Assembly: GCF_000735135.1 (NCBI RefSeq)
Contig: NZ_JPLZ01000008.1
Span: 35,726 to 99,725, forward strand
DNA from: Chryseobacterium sp. FH1
GTDB lineage: Bacteria; Bacteroidota; Bacteroidia; Flavobacteriales; Weeksellaceae
Length of the DNA: 64,000 nt
Direction: 5' to 3'
Both the position numbers and the translations under genes were made by a program. Below the pieces are notes generated by a model. The model was not told where the DNA came from. It searched no databases and saw only the letters and a list, made by a program, of their open reading frames with translations. Below, piece after piece: positions 45,085 to 52,551 of the stretch; position 1 is the first letter of the stretch; every line of letters starts with the position of its first letter.

Positions 45085-46428
45085 ATGGCAAAACTCAAAA
45101 CTCTATATTTCTGTCAGAATTGTGGCGCACAATATTCGCAATGGCACGGGCAATGCAAAACCTGTGGCGAATGGAATACACTTGTGGAAGAGATCGTTGA
45201 AAAATCCACGAAATCTGTAGCGACAAAATCCAAATCTTCCATCATCAACATTATCGAGGTGGAAGCCATAGAAGAACCAAGGATCGTGACACCTTCCGAA
45301 GAACTCAACCGCGTTTTGGGTGGCGGAATCGTCTTAGGTTCTGTCACATTGATCGGCGGTGAACCAGGCATCGGAAAATCGACTTTGCTTCTTCAACTCG
45401 CTTTGAAAATGAAGAAAAAGATCCTGTACGTTTCGGGCGAGGAAAGTGCATCACAGATCAAAATGAGAGCCGACCGATTGGCGGAAGTCAAGAACCCGAA
45501 CTGTTTCCTTTTCACAGAAACTTCTTTGGAAAAGATCATCCACGAGGCCACGAAACTGATGCCCGATTTTGTCATTATTGATTCTATTCAGACTTTGCAA
45601 TCGCAATTGATAGAAAGTTCGCCAGGAACCGTTTCACAAATTAGAGAATGTTCCAATGAGATCATCAAGTTTGCCAAAGAAAATAATATTCCGGTATTTC
45701 TTGTGGGACACATTACGAAAGACGGACAAATCGCAGGACCAAAGGTTTTGGAACATATGGTGGATGTGGTTCTTAATTTTGATGGCGACAGAAATCATCT
45801 CTTCAGATTGCTGAGAGCAAATAAAAACCGTTTCGGTTCCACTTCAGAGATCGGAATTTACGAGATGATCTCCACCGGTTTGAAAGAGATTAAAAACCCA
45901 TCTGAGATTCTCATTACGAAGAAATTTGAAGAACTTTCCGGAAATTCTGTTGCAGTAACTTTGGAAGGCAATCGACCGATGTTGCTGGAAATTCAGGCTT
46001 TGGTTTCCACTGCGGTCTATGGAACGCCACAAAGAAGTTCGACTGGTTTTGATTCCAAAAGATTGAATATGTTGCTCGCAGTTCTGGAAAAACGCGCCGG
46101 TTTCCAGCTTGGTTCCAAAGATGTTTTCCTTAATATCACTGGCGGAATAAAAACTGACGATCCAGCTTTGGATCTGGCTGTTATCGCTTCAATCTTATCG
46201 AGTAATGAAGACATTGCTATTTCGGAACATTATTGTTTTGCAGGCGAAATTGGTTTGAGTGGTGAAATTCGTCCCGTTGCTCAGGTAGAACAACGCATCA
46301 CCGAGGCAGAGAAGTTGGGTTATGAGAAAATTTTCATTTCTAACCTTAATAAATTACCAAAGAAGAAATTCGGAATCAAAGTTGAGGAAATAAGTAAGAT
46401 AGAGGACTTTGTGGAAAGACTTTTTTAG
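45085..46428 (+). CDS. radA: DNA repair protein RadA (Sms)
   Basis: A 447-residue DNA branch-migration ATPase used in recombination. It has an N-terminal C4 zinc finger (Cys10, Cys13, Cys24, Cys27), a RecA-like ATPase domain with Walker A GEPGIGKST (Lys98), the RadA-specific KNRFG motif starting at Lys247, and a C-terminal Lon-like domain (LAVIASILSSNED, GEIGLSGEIRPV). All key parts are intact. The small ORF one base upstream is probably in the same transcript. Confidence 0.96.
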   Translation: MAKLKTLYFCQNCGAQYSQWHGQCKTCGEWNTLVEEIVEKSTKSVATKSKSSIINIIEVEAIEEPRIVTPSEELNRVLGGGIVLGSVTLIGGEPGIGKSTLLLQLALKMKKKILYVSGEESASQIKMRADRLAEVKNPNCFLFTETSLEKIIHEATKLMPDFVIIDSIQTLQSQLIESSPGTVSQIRECSNEIIKFAKENNIPVFLVGHITKDGQIAGPKVLEHMVDVVLNFDGDRNHLFRLLRANKNRFGSTSEIGIYEMISTGLKEIKNPSEILITKKFEELSGNSVAVTLEGNRPMLLEIQALVSTAVYGTPQRSSTGFDSKRLNMLLAVLEKRAGFQLGSKDVFLNITGGIKTDDPALDLAVIASILSSNEDIAISEHYCFAGEIGLSGEIRPVAQVEQRITEAEKLGYEKIFISNLNKLPKKKFGIKVEEISKIEDFVERLF

Positions 46429-46440
46429 ATTGATTTTAAA

Positions 46441-46473
46441 AAGTATATACTTTTGGTATATTATTTTGTATAT
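46441..46473 (+). promoter_or_regulatory. Operator of the toxin-antitoxin operon: palindrome plus GTATAT iterons
   Basis: A perfect 12-bp palindrome AAGTATATACTT (46441-46452) overlaps the first of three GTATAT units (46443, 46456, 46468) spaced 13 and 12 bp. It lies 23-56 bp before the antitoxin start, as expected for autoregulation. Confidence 0.55.
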
Positions 46474-46496
46474 TTACTTTAATAAAATCAAAGAAA

Positions 46497-46727
46497 ATGA
46501 AAACTATTTCTTTAAAAATAGAAGACGATATTTTTTCTGAAACAGAAATGATTCTTTCCAAACATAAGAAACCGAGAAATCGCTATATCAATGAAGCTTT
46601 GGATTTTTACAACAAAATTCAACAACGAGAAATCCTAAAAGCAAAACTCAGAAAAAGTTCTTTGTTGGTGAGGGAAGACAATATGGAGATTTTGAAAGAA
46701 TTTGAAAATTTGGAAGATGGTTTATAA
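46497..46727 (+). CDS. Antitoxin of a MazEF/PemIK-type module
   Basis: A 76-residue protein whose first part (KTISLKIEDDIFSETEMIL, KKPRNRYINEALDFYNKIQ) has the strand-helix-helix pattern of ribbon-helix-helix DNA-binding proteins. The charged C-terminal half (LRKSSLLVREDNMEILKEF) would wrap the toxin. It overlaps the MazF-type gene by 11 bp, the classic arrangement. It should neutralise the toxin and repress the operon through the palindrome and iterons upstream. Confidence 0.8.
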   Translation: MKTISLKIEDDIFSETEMILSKHKKPRNRYINEALDFYNKIQQREILKAKLRKSSLLVREDNMEILKEFENLEDGL

Positions 46728-47061
46728 TCAATTTGAAATTTGGATTGCAGACCTCAATCCGCAAATTGGTTCTGAAACTGGAAAAACTAGACCTGTTTTG
46801 ATTGTTCAAACCAATTTGCTAAACGAAGTTGAACACAGCTCTACAATTGTTTGCCCCATAACTACAAAGGTTAGAAATGCAGAATTCATCCGCATTTTCT
46901 TAGATTCTAAAAAGAATAATATGTTTGAAGATTGCGAAATCATGATTGACCAATTGAGAGCAGTTGACAACAAAAGATTCATAAAAAAAATTGGAAATAT
47001 CTCTTCAGAAAAAATTGAAGAAGTGAAAGCCAGCCTGAAAATAGTTTTAGATTTAGATTAA
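46717..47061 (+). CDS. MazF/PemK-type mRNA endoribonuclease toxin
   Basis: A 114-residue protein with MazF features: N-terminal EIWIADLNPQIGSETGKTRPVL (shown in part), strand ...STIVCPITTK, and a late segment CEIMIDQLRAVDNKRF with the DQ-R pattern. The ATG at 46717 (MVYNQFEIW) is chosen over the TTG at 46702; it overlaps the antitoxin gene by 11 bp. It cleaves single-stranded mRNA when not bound by the antitoxin. Its stop codon abuts the start of the next gene directly. Confidence 0.88.
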   Translation: MVYNQFEIWIADLNPQIGSETGKTRPVLIVQTNLLNEVEHSSTIVCPITTKVRNAEFIRIFLDSKKNNMFEDCEIMIDQLRAVDNKRFIKKIGNISSEKIEEVKASLKIVLDLD

Positions 47062-47643
47062 ATGAACTACCTCGCCCACTCCATCCTCTCATTTACCAAC
47101 GGACAACTCGTTGGCAATATGATTGCGGATTTCATAAAAAACAAGGAGCGGGAAAATTTTCCTTTGGAGATTCAGGAAGGCATCAAACTTCATCGGGCGA
47201 TTGATACTTTTACCGATTCTCATCCGGCTGTTTCGGAGGCTAAAAAAATTTTCAGTCCTTGGGTTAGACTTTATTCTGGTGCATTTGTAGATGTAGCTTT
47301 CGATTATTTTGTAGCACATCTTTATTCGGAAGCTGAATTAAAAGTACATTCAGGGAAAGTTTATAAAATCCTTTGGGAAAATGAAGAGTGGCTTCCAGAA
47401 AATTACAGAAGAATGCTTGTGAGAATGGAACAAGATGATTGGCTTTCCAATTACAGACAAGACCAAGGCATCAAATTCAGTATGCAAAATGTCCTCCACA
47501 AAGCGACTTATCTGGAAAAGGACATTCCAGTCTTTGATGCATTTCTTAGAAATAAAGAGGAACTCCAAAAATGTTTTGATAAGTTCTACCCAGATCTGTT
47601 ATCGGAATGTGAAAGAGAGTTCAACCCTAGAGAATTCTATTAA
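47062..47643 (+). CDS. Acyl carrier protein phosphodiesterase (AcpH, DUF479)
   Basis: A 193-residue protein of the AcpH family, which removes phosphopantetheine from acyl carrier protein. It is HD-like with conserved NYLAHS, GNMIADFIK (Asp23), IKLHRAIDTFTDSHP and FDYFVAHL motifs. Its ATG immediately follows the toxin stop codon with no spacer, so translation is probably coupled to the toxin-antitoxin operon. A PPTase of opposite activity is encoded elsewhere in the window (7881-8492). Confidence 0.88.
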   Translation: MNYLAHSILSFTNGQLVGNMIADFIKNKERENFPLEIQEGIKLHRAIDTFTDSHPAVSEAKKIFSPWVRLYSGAFVDVAFDYFVAHLYSEAELKVHSGKVYKILWENEEWLPENYRRMLVRMEQDDWLSNYRQDQGIKFSMQNVLHKATYLEKDIPVFDAFLRNKEELQKCFDKFYPDLLSECEREFNPREFY

Positions 47644-47706
47644 GTTACGAATACAAAATATTACAACAAAATAGATATTAATAACCCTTTATCATTAGAT
47701 TTTTAA

Positions 47707-47714
47707 TACTTTTG
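47707..47714 (+). promoter_or_regulatory. Promoter -7 box (TACTTTTG) of the TPR regulator
   Basis: Exact TAnnTTTG match 16 bp before the GTG start, giving a leader of only about ten bases. Confidence 0.6.
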
Positions 47715-47730
47715 TGGTCACAACAAAATC

Positions 47731-49185
47731 GTGGATCCAAAAAGAAAACTTACTCTAGTTATATTCATATTTTCGTGCACACTTTTCATTAATGCGCAAG
47801 AATTTTCTGTTAAAAGAATAGACAGCCTGATTTCCAGCAGTTTCCAACTAGCCGATCGCAACAAAGCTATTGAGATAAGTCAGAAAACCTATAAAGATTC
47901 TGATAACAACGGCTATTATCTGGGAAAAGCACAATCTTTAAAAGCCAGGATTAATTCTTACCTTGGTCTGGGCGAGCAGCAAAAAGCTTTAGAAACCGCA
48001 GACCTCCTACTTGCAATTGCGACCAAAGAAAATGATTACTATCACTCTGTACAAGCATTGATTGCAAAAGCCTTGGCATTTTCATATTTAGGTTTTTTTG
48101 ACAAAGCTTACGAAACCAATAAAAATGCAGAAAAACTTTGTGAAAATGTAAAAGACCACGACGAGTTTAACAGTTCCATGGGACAGATCTATTCCGGCAG
48201 ATCTGAAATCATGAATTTGCAATATTTAGACTCAAGCAAAATCATTCATAATGATCTGAAAAGTATTGAATATTACAAAAAGATTAAAAATGAGAAAAAG
48301 AGAAATGGTTGGTTGGCCATCCAATATTCTAGTTTAGGCTACACCTATATTGATCTTGAAAAATACAATGACGCCTTAGCATCCAATCGAATGGCGTATT
48401 CACTTGCAAAAAAAGTTAACGATTCTATCAATCAAGCTTTTGGATTGTACGGCATTGGAAATACCTATTTGGAAATGAACAAATTGGACAGTTCTGTCCA
48501 TTATTACAAGCAAGCCCTCCCAATCTTCGAAAAAGCGCAAGATATGTATAGGTTACAATATATCTACGAAGACCTAGCTACCATTTATGAGAAATTTGGT
48601 GAAGATAAGTTGTATACATTTTATTCTAAAAAAGCGAAGGAGTTAAGCGATATTACCAGAAAGAAGGAAAAAATAGAAACTGATAAAGTTGCCAAAAACA
48701 TTTTAGAACTTGAGAAAACAGGTTGGAACAAAAATCTTTACTACATAATAGCCGGATTTCTGATATTTTTTGCAGTAAAAATGTATTTCACAATCAGATT
48801 TTTCAAGCGTTATAAAAGAGAAAAGAAAGAGAGAGAGGCCATAAACGATATTCAGACAGACTGTCTAGTCACTGAATTTGAGCAAAAAATAAATGCTTCT
48901 TTCACAGAATTATTGGAGCTTGCAAAATCTAATGACTCCTCTTTCCTAAGCAGATTCACAGAAATATATCCCGATTTCCATAAAAAACTGACGGACAAGT
49001 ATCCTGATATGACCAGTGGACAATTGGCATTCTGCGCATTACTTAAACTCAACTTTTCTACCAAGGAAATCGCCAGTTGTAGTCACATTTCTGTGAGAAG
49101 TGTGGAGATGAAAAAGAGCAGGCTTAGAAAACAGTTGAACATTTCGTCTGATGTTGATCTCAACAATTGGATGATGAATTTCTAA
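47731..49185 (+). CDS. TPR-transmembrane regulator with LuxR-like C-terminal helix-turn-helix
   Basis: A 484-residue protein starting with GTG. It has a signal peptide (ending FINAQ), TPR repeats across the extracytoplasmic region (YSSLGYTYIDLEKYNDAL, GIGNTYLEMNKLDSSVHYY), a membrane helix at about 334-356, a coiled segment and a C-terminal LuxR/GerE-like domain (LTSGQLAFCALLKLNF-like, TKEIASCSHISVRSVEMKKSRLRKQL). It is probably a membrane-embedded one-component regulator, parallel in design to the TPR-AraC proteins but with another DNA-binding fold. No partner gene is adjacent. Confidence 0.85.
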   Translation: MDPKRKLTLVIFIFSCTLFINAQEFSVKRIDSLISSSFQLADRNKAIEISQKTYKDSDNNGYYLGKAQSLKARINSYLGLGEQQKALETADLLLAIATKENDYYHSVQALIAKALAFSYLGFFDKAYETNKNAEKLCENVKDHDEFNSSMGQIYSGRSEIMNLQYLDSSKIIHNDLKSIEYYKKIKNEKKRNGWLAIQYSSLGYTYIDLEKYNDALASNRMAYSLAKKVNDSINQAFGLYGIGNTYLEMNKLDSSVHYYKQALPIFEKAQDMYRLQYIYEDLATIYEKFGEDKLYTFYSKKAKELSDITRKKEKIETDKVAKNILELEKTGWNKNLYYIIAGFLIFFAVKMYFTIRFFKRYKREKKEREAINDIQTDCLVTEFEQKINASFTELLELAKSNDSSFLSRFTEIYPDFHKKLTDKYPDMTSGQLAFCALLKLNFSTKEIASCSHISVRSVEMKKSRLRKQLNISSDVDLNNWMMNF

Positions 49186-49599
49186 TAAATGTTATCAATC
49201 TCGAATTTATCATTTTAATTATCAACAACTTGCAATCATGTAGTAGATATGTTGTAGGTGTTTTTTTGGTAATATTATGTTAAATAGCAATCTTTGTTGC
49301 AGATTTAAAAATCGACTAAAAACCAAAAAAAAATTTATTGCCTTAAAGCACCGCGCTTAGATTCTGAAAACACAGACGGAACATCAGTCCAATGACGATG
49401 ATGTTCATTAATTCGAGATTATCAGCAACTTTTTTTTCAATTTACTTGGAAATATTTCCATATCAAATGCTGATAAAATAAAGCTCCCGATTTGAAAAAG
49501 ATCTGGGGTTTTTTATTTTCCGGGATTAGTCTTGCCGATCGATGAGAATTTTGTTTACAGTATTATCTTTTCTTTTTTATTCTAACATTTTTCATTTGA
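49186..49599 (+). other. 414-bp gap with nested inverted repeats
   Basis: No ORF is convincing. TTATCAGCA (49419-49427) and TGCTGATAA (49468-49476) are perfect inverted arms around a 12-bp palindrome GGAAATATTTCC (49448-49459). A weak hairpin with a T-run lies near 49481-49515. It may hold a small RNA or a degraded gene. Confidence 0.4.
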
Positions 49600-50106
49600 T
49601 TAAAATTGCTGATGAAGATAACGATTCGGATACGTCAACTTTTCGCTTTTCCTCTCGCCGTTTACGATAATGTGTATGATATTCATTTGGTCATCAAAAA
49701 GATTATAGAGAAAACTAACTGCGGTTTCTACTTTCTTGGGAGCAGAAATCGGTTCAGATTCCAAGTAGACATTCACGCTTTCGTGGTCTTCTTCATAGCC
49801 AACAAAATTGATTTTAACAAATTGATTATCAGATTTTAACTTGATATACTCTGCGGAATAATTTTTTAATTGCTTATTGATTTCTGACTTTGATTTCGAA
49901 TCAAGAAAATGGACAGACTTCCCATATTTTTTATTGAGGGCATTTTCCAGATCATCCATAAAAAACTTGCCCACGATCTCGAATGTTTTGGATTTTGTAT
50001 TATAATTAAATTCCATCGAACCTACGTGATAGGGATGTGGATAGAAAGAAACAATACAAAGGAGAAAAGAGCAAAGAATAAAGACTATCAGGGATTTTTT
50101 CATCAT
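49600..50106 (-). CDS. DUF6702 family protein
   Basis: A 168-residue exported protein with an N-terminal hydrophobic signal (KSLIVFILCSFLLCIVSF) then HPYHVGSMEFNYN, a conserved pattern in this family, and a beta-rich body (FVGYEEDHESVNVYLES). The ATG at 50106 is preferred over a TTG seven codons upstream. It is divergent from the HupE/UreJ-like gene, and the two are often neighbours in Bacteroidota, so they may work together. Molecular function is unknown. Confidence 0.75.
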   Translation of the reverse strand: MMKKSLIVFILCSFLLCIVSFYPHPYHVGSMEFNYNTKSKTFEIVGKFFMDDLENALNKKYGKSVHFLDSKSKSEINKQLKNYSAEYIKLKSDNQFVKINFVGYEEDHESVNVYLESEPISAPKKVETAVSFLYNLFDDQMNIIHIIVNGERKSEKLTYPNRYLHQQF

Positions 50107-50169
50107 CGAAACGTAATTGAAAATCAAAATTAATCATTATTTTCGTACGGTTTTCAGAAATTAAAAACG

Positions 50170-50736
50170 ATGAAGGATTTTCTATTTTATTTGCAACTGG
50201 GTTGGGATCATATTATGTCTTTGGACGCCTTGGATCATCAGCTTTTTATTTTGGCTTTGATTGCATCTTACAGTTTCAAAGATTTTAAGAAATTACTGAT
50301 TCTAGTTACCGCTTTTACAATTGGACATTGCATCACTTTGGCGCTGTCGAGTTTTGATATCATCCGCGTGAAAAGCAGTTGGGTTGAATTCCTGATTCCT
50401 TGCACGATTGTCATTACGGCTTTGGATAATATTCTGTTGCGTGGCAAAAGACCTTATCAATATTATTTTGCATTATTTTTCGGATTGATCCACGGGATGG
50501 GATTTGCGAATACGGCGAGAATGATGCTGGCAAAAGAACAAAGCATTACAGTTCCGCTTTTAGGCTTCAATATCGGGCTTGAATTGGGACAGATTGCAAT
50601 GGTTTTGATCATCTTGACCATCTTCACCATTTTATCAAAACTCACTAAGATGAATCAACGCGAATGGCTCCTCATCACTTCGTCCGCTTCAGGTGCGCTT
50701 GCATTGCAAATGGCTTTGGAAAGGTTGCCGTTTTGA
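50170..50736 (+). CDS. HupE/UreJ family membrane protein
   Basis: A 188-residue protein with six hydrophobic segments and HupE/UreJ-like histidine and acidic motifs inside or beside helices (LGWDHIMSLDALDHQLFI, FTIGHCITLALSSF, FGLIHGMGFA, GFNIGLELGQI). HupE is a nickel permease in hydrogenase clusters, but in Bacteroidota this family usually occurs without hydrogenase, so metal transport is only a possibility. It faces the DUF6702 gene across a 63-bp gap. Confidence 0.82.
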   Translation: MKDFLFYLQLGWDHIMSLDALDHQLFILALIASYSFKDFKKLLILVTAFTIGHCITLALSSFDIIRVKSSWVEFLIPCTIVITALDNILLRGKRPYQYYFALFFGLIHGMGFANTARMMLAKEQSITVPLLGFNIGLELGQIAMVLIILTIFTILSKLTKMNQREWLLITSSASGALALQMALERLPF

Positions 50737-50834
50737 GGAATAAATGACTGCTCTATTTTTATTAATGACTTAGATTATTAAACTAACATCTTGATTCATA
50801 ATAAAATCGAATTTTAAAAATTAAATAATTATTG

Positions 50835-50842
50835 TAACTTTG
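50835..50842 (+). promoter_or_regulatory. Promoter -7 box (TAACTTTG)
   Basis: Exact TAnnTTTG match 10 bp before the small ORF at 50853; short leader expected. Confidence 0.6.
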
Positions 50843-50852
50843 TTGCTAATTA

Positions 50853-50990
50853 ATGAAGACATCTGTTTTACATATCGAAAAGCCTAATAAAAATGTAGTT
50901 AACGTTTTTATGTCTTTACGTGCTGAAAAAGAAGCAAAGAAAAGCAAGGTCAAAAACAACGTTTCTAATAAAACTTTTAAAAAAATCTAA
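50853..50990 (+). CDS. Small basic protein upstream of the DUF6169-like gene
   Basis: A 45-residue ORF (begins MKTSVLHIEKPNK, then a Lys-rich tail) with a well-placed promoter box and A-rich leader. It is in the same frame as the downstream TTG-started ORF, separated by one stop codon and three sense codons. The N-terminal pattern vaguely recalls small antitoxin-like proteins of Bacteroidota, but this is weak. It may be a partner of, or a fragment of, the broken gene that follows. Confidence 0.45.
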   Translation: MKTSVLHIEKPNKNVVNVFMSLRAEKEAKKSKVKNNVSNKTFKKI

Positions 50991-50999
50991 AGGTTAGAT

Positions 51000-51459
51000 T
51001 TGGAATGCGACATTCCTTTTGAAACCTCAGAAGGCAATAAATACATTTTATCTTTTACATTATTCAATCAATCCAATGTTCCTATAAAGACGTCAATTAT
51101 AGATATTAGTCTTGTCTCGATAAATCAGATTTCTTTAACAAATTCAATAAAAACTTTCAATTATATCATTAAAGTTATTTCAGATTATATAATTGATAAA
51201 AATGTGATTTTATATTACTACTGTGACATTTCTGAAATTTTCTACCGAGGTTCCAGAAAAATTGAAAGCTATCAGGAATATAGATTTAATCTTTTCAATT
51301 CCTTATTTCAGAAAGTGAGTAATCCGGATTTATTCTTAAAAAAATATTATCATAGAAGATAAACTTAATGGCAATCACTACATTTCTTTAATTTACAAAG
51401 AAAATTCCAAAGAAGAAATCGAACAATTAGCTATTGAGATCGCTAAACTACAGAAATAA
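51000..51459 (+). pseudogene. Frameshifted DUF6169-like gene
   Basis: The first part (51000-51362, TTG start, ILYYYCDISE and YRFNLFNSLFQ motifs) resembles DUF6169 proteins and ends early in YYHRR. Immediately afterwards another frame runs in register (IEDKLNGNHYISLIYKEN, then EEIEQLAIEIAKLQK) to a stop at 51457-51459. Removing one A from the seven-A run at 51338-51344 joins the two frames exactly. So the gene is disrupted by a one-base insertion, or is phase-variable, or the run holds a sequencing error. The intact product would be about 152 residues. Function is unknown. Confidence 0.6.
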
Positions 51460-51519
51460 GCTCAACGAGATAAAGTTTTTTAGATTGAGATTTATTAAAG
51501 TTTGTTTAAAAGTGCACAT

Positions 51520-51888
51520 TTACTTCAAAACATTCCACCTCGGAATGACAGCCAACAAACCTAAGCCAATAAACAAAAACAAGACTGTAACATCGGAATA
51601 CAAGAATGTGCTGAGGAAATAATTGTGCAGGAAGAAATGGACCGCTACAAACAGCGGAAAAAGGATGACACCAATTTTTCTGAAAAAGATAATCAAAAGC
51701 CAACTGAGCACAACCAAAACATCAACACCAAACGTGTAATAGAAAAAACCTTGTGGAATATTGATCTGCTTATGAAGCGAATATTCTGCAACGTCAGTAT
51801 TAATACTAAGCAAAAAAACGAGCAACACCAATCCGAAAATGAGGTAATAATCCTTGTTGTTTTTGAAACTTCTGTCTATTGATTCCAT
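51520..51888 (-). CDS. Small multi-pass membrane protein of unknown function
   Basis: A 122-residue protein with about four hydrophobic helices (YYLIFGLVLLVFLLSI, VDVLVVLSWLLIIFF, ILFPLFVAVHFFLH, VTVLFLFIGLGLLAVIP). No motif is recognised. It lies behind the lrp-type gene on the same strand, separated by that gene's terminator, and may have its own promoter near 51890-51900. Confidence 0.65.
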   Translation of the reverse strand: MESIDRSFKNNKDYYLIFGLVLLVFLLSINTDVAEYSLHKQINIPQGFFYYTFGVDVLVVLSWLLIIFFRKIGVILFPLFVAVHFFLHNYFLSTFLYSDVTVLFLFIGLGLLAVIPRWNVLK

Positions 51889-51901
51889 CCTATAAAAATA
51901 T

Positions 51902-51928
51902 AAAAAAAGAGCTTACAAAAGTAAGCCC
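51902..51928 (-). terminator. Terminator of the Lrp-type gene
   Basis: GAGCTTAC (51909-51916) pairs with GTAAGCCC (51921-51928) around AAAA; the preceding A-run is the T-tract on the minus strand. Confidence 0.85.
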
Positions 51929-51953
51929 TTTCTATAGAAATTCTACTAACTAA

Positions 51954-52424
51954 CTATATACTAACCGCGTTTATCAAACGGTTCTTATCACTGATGTACT
52001 CCTCCATAGAGATCATACTTTCTGTTCTCATTACGTCCTGAATATCATCTATTTGATAAATGATCTTCTTCGCATCTTCTGTATTTTTCGCTTTCATTTT
52101 GCAGAAAATGTTATATTTTCCAGAAGTCACACTTGCCTCTACCACGTTTGGAATCAAAGCCAATTGCTTTAATACTTCCTGAGTGTGGTTTGATTTTGTA
52201 AGCAAGATTCCGATGAACGCTGTGAAGTTGTAATCCAACTTGCTGTAATCTATGTTAAGAGAAGATCCCAAAATAATACCTGCGTCTTCCATTTTTTTAA
52301 CTCTTACGTGGATAGTTCCTGCAGAAACATCCATTTGCTTTGCAATTTCCGTAAAAGGCATTCTAGTGTTTTCTACTAAGAAATCAAGAATTTTTTTATC
52401 GATATCGTCTAATTGATAGTTCAT
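51954..52424 (-). CDS. Lrp/AsnC family transcriptional regulator
   Basis: A 156-residue regulator with an N-terminal AsnC-type winged helix (LDDIDKKILDFLVENTRMPF, about 5-24; TEIAKQMDVSAGTIHVRVKKM) and a C-terminal RAM domain (VVEASVTSGKYNIFCKM, IYQIDDIQDVMRTESMISM). Such proteins respond to amino acids and form DNA-wrapping octamers. A TAAATTTG box lies upstream and a terminator downstream, so it is monocistronic. Confidence 0.92.
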   Translation of the reverse strand: MNYQLDDIDKKILDFLVENTRMPFTEIAKQMDVSAGTIHVRVKKMEDAGIILGSSLNIDYSKLDYNFTAFIGILLTKSNHTQEVLKQLALIPNVVEASVTSGKYNIFCKMKAKNTEDAKKIIYQIDDIQDVMRTESMISMEEYISDKNRLINAVSI

Positions 52425-52465
52425 TTTGATTTTATTATTTATTTAAAATATATCTAACTTTTTTG

Positions 52466-52473
52466 CAAATTTA
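52466..52473 (-). promoter_or_regulatory. Promoter -7 box (TAAATTTG) of the Lrp-type gene
   Basis: Exact TAnnTTTG match on the minus strand, 41 bp before the start codon. Confidence 0.6.
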
Positions 52474-52551
52474 GAAAAAATTAAATTAACTAAAAACAAA
52501 ACTTAAAACATTAACAGCTTTTAACAAAACCATCATAATCGATGATAATTA

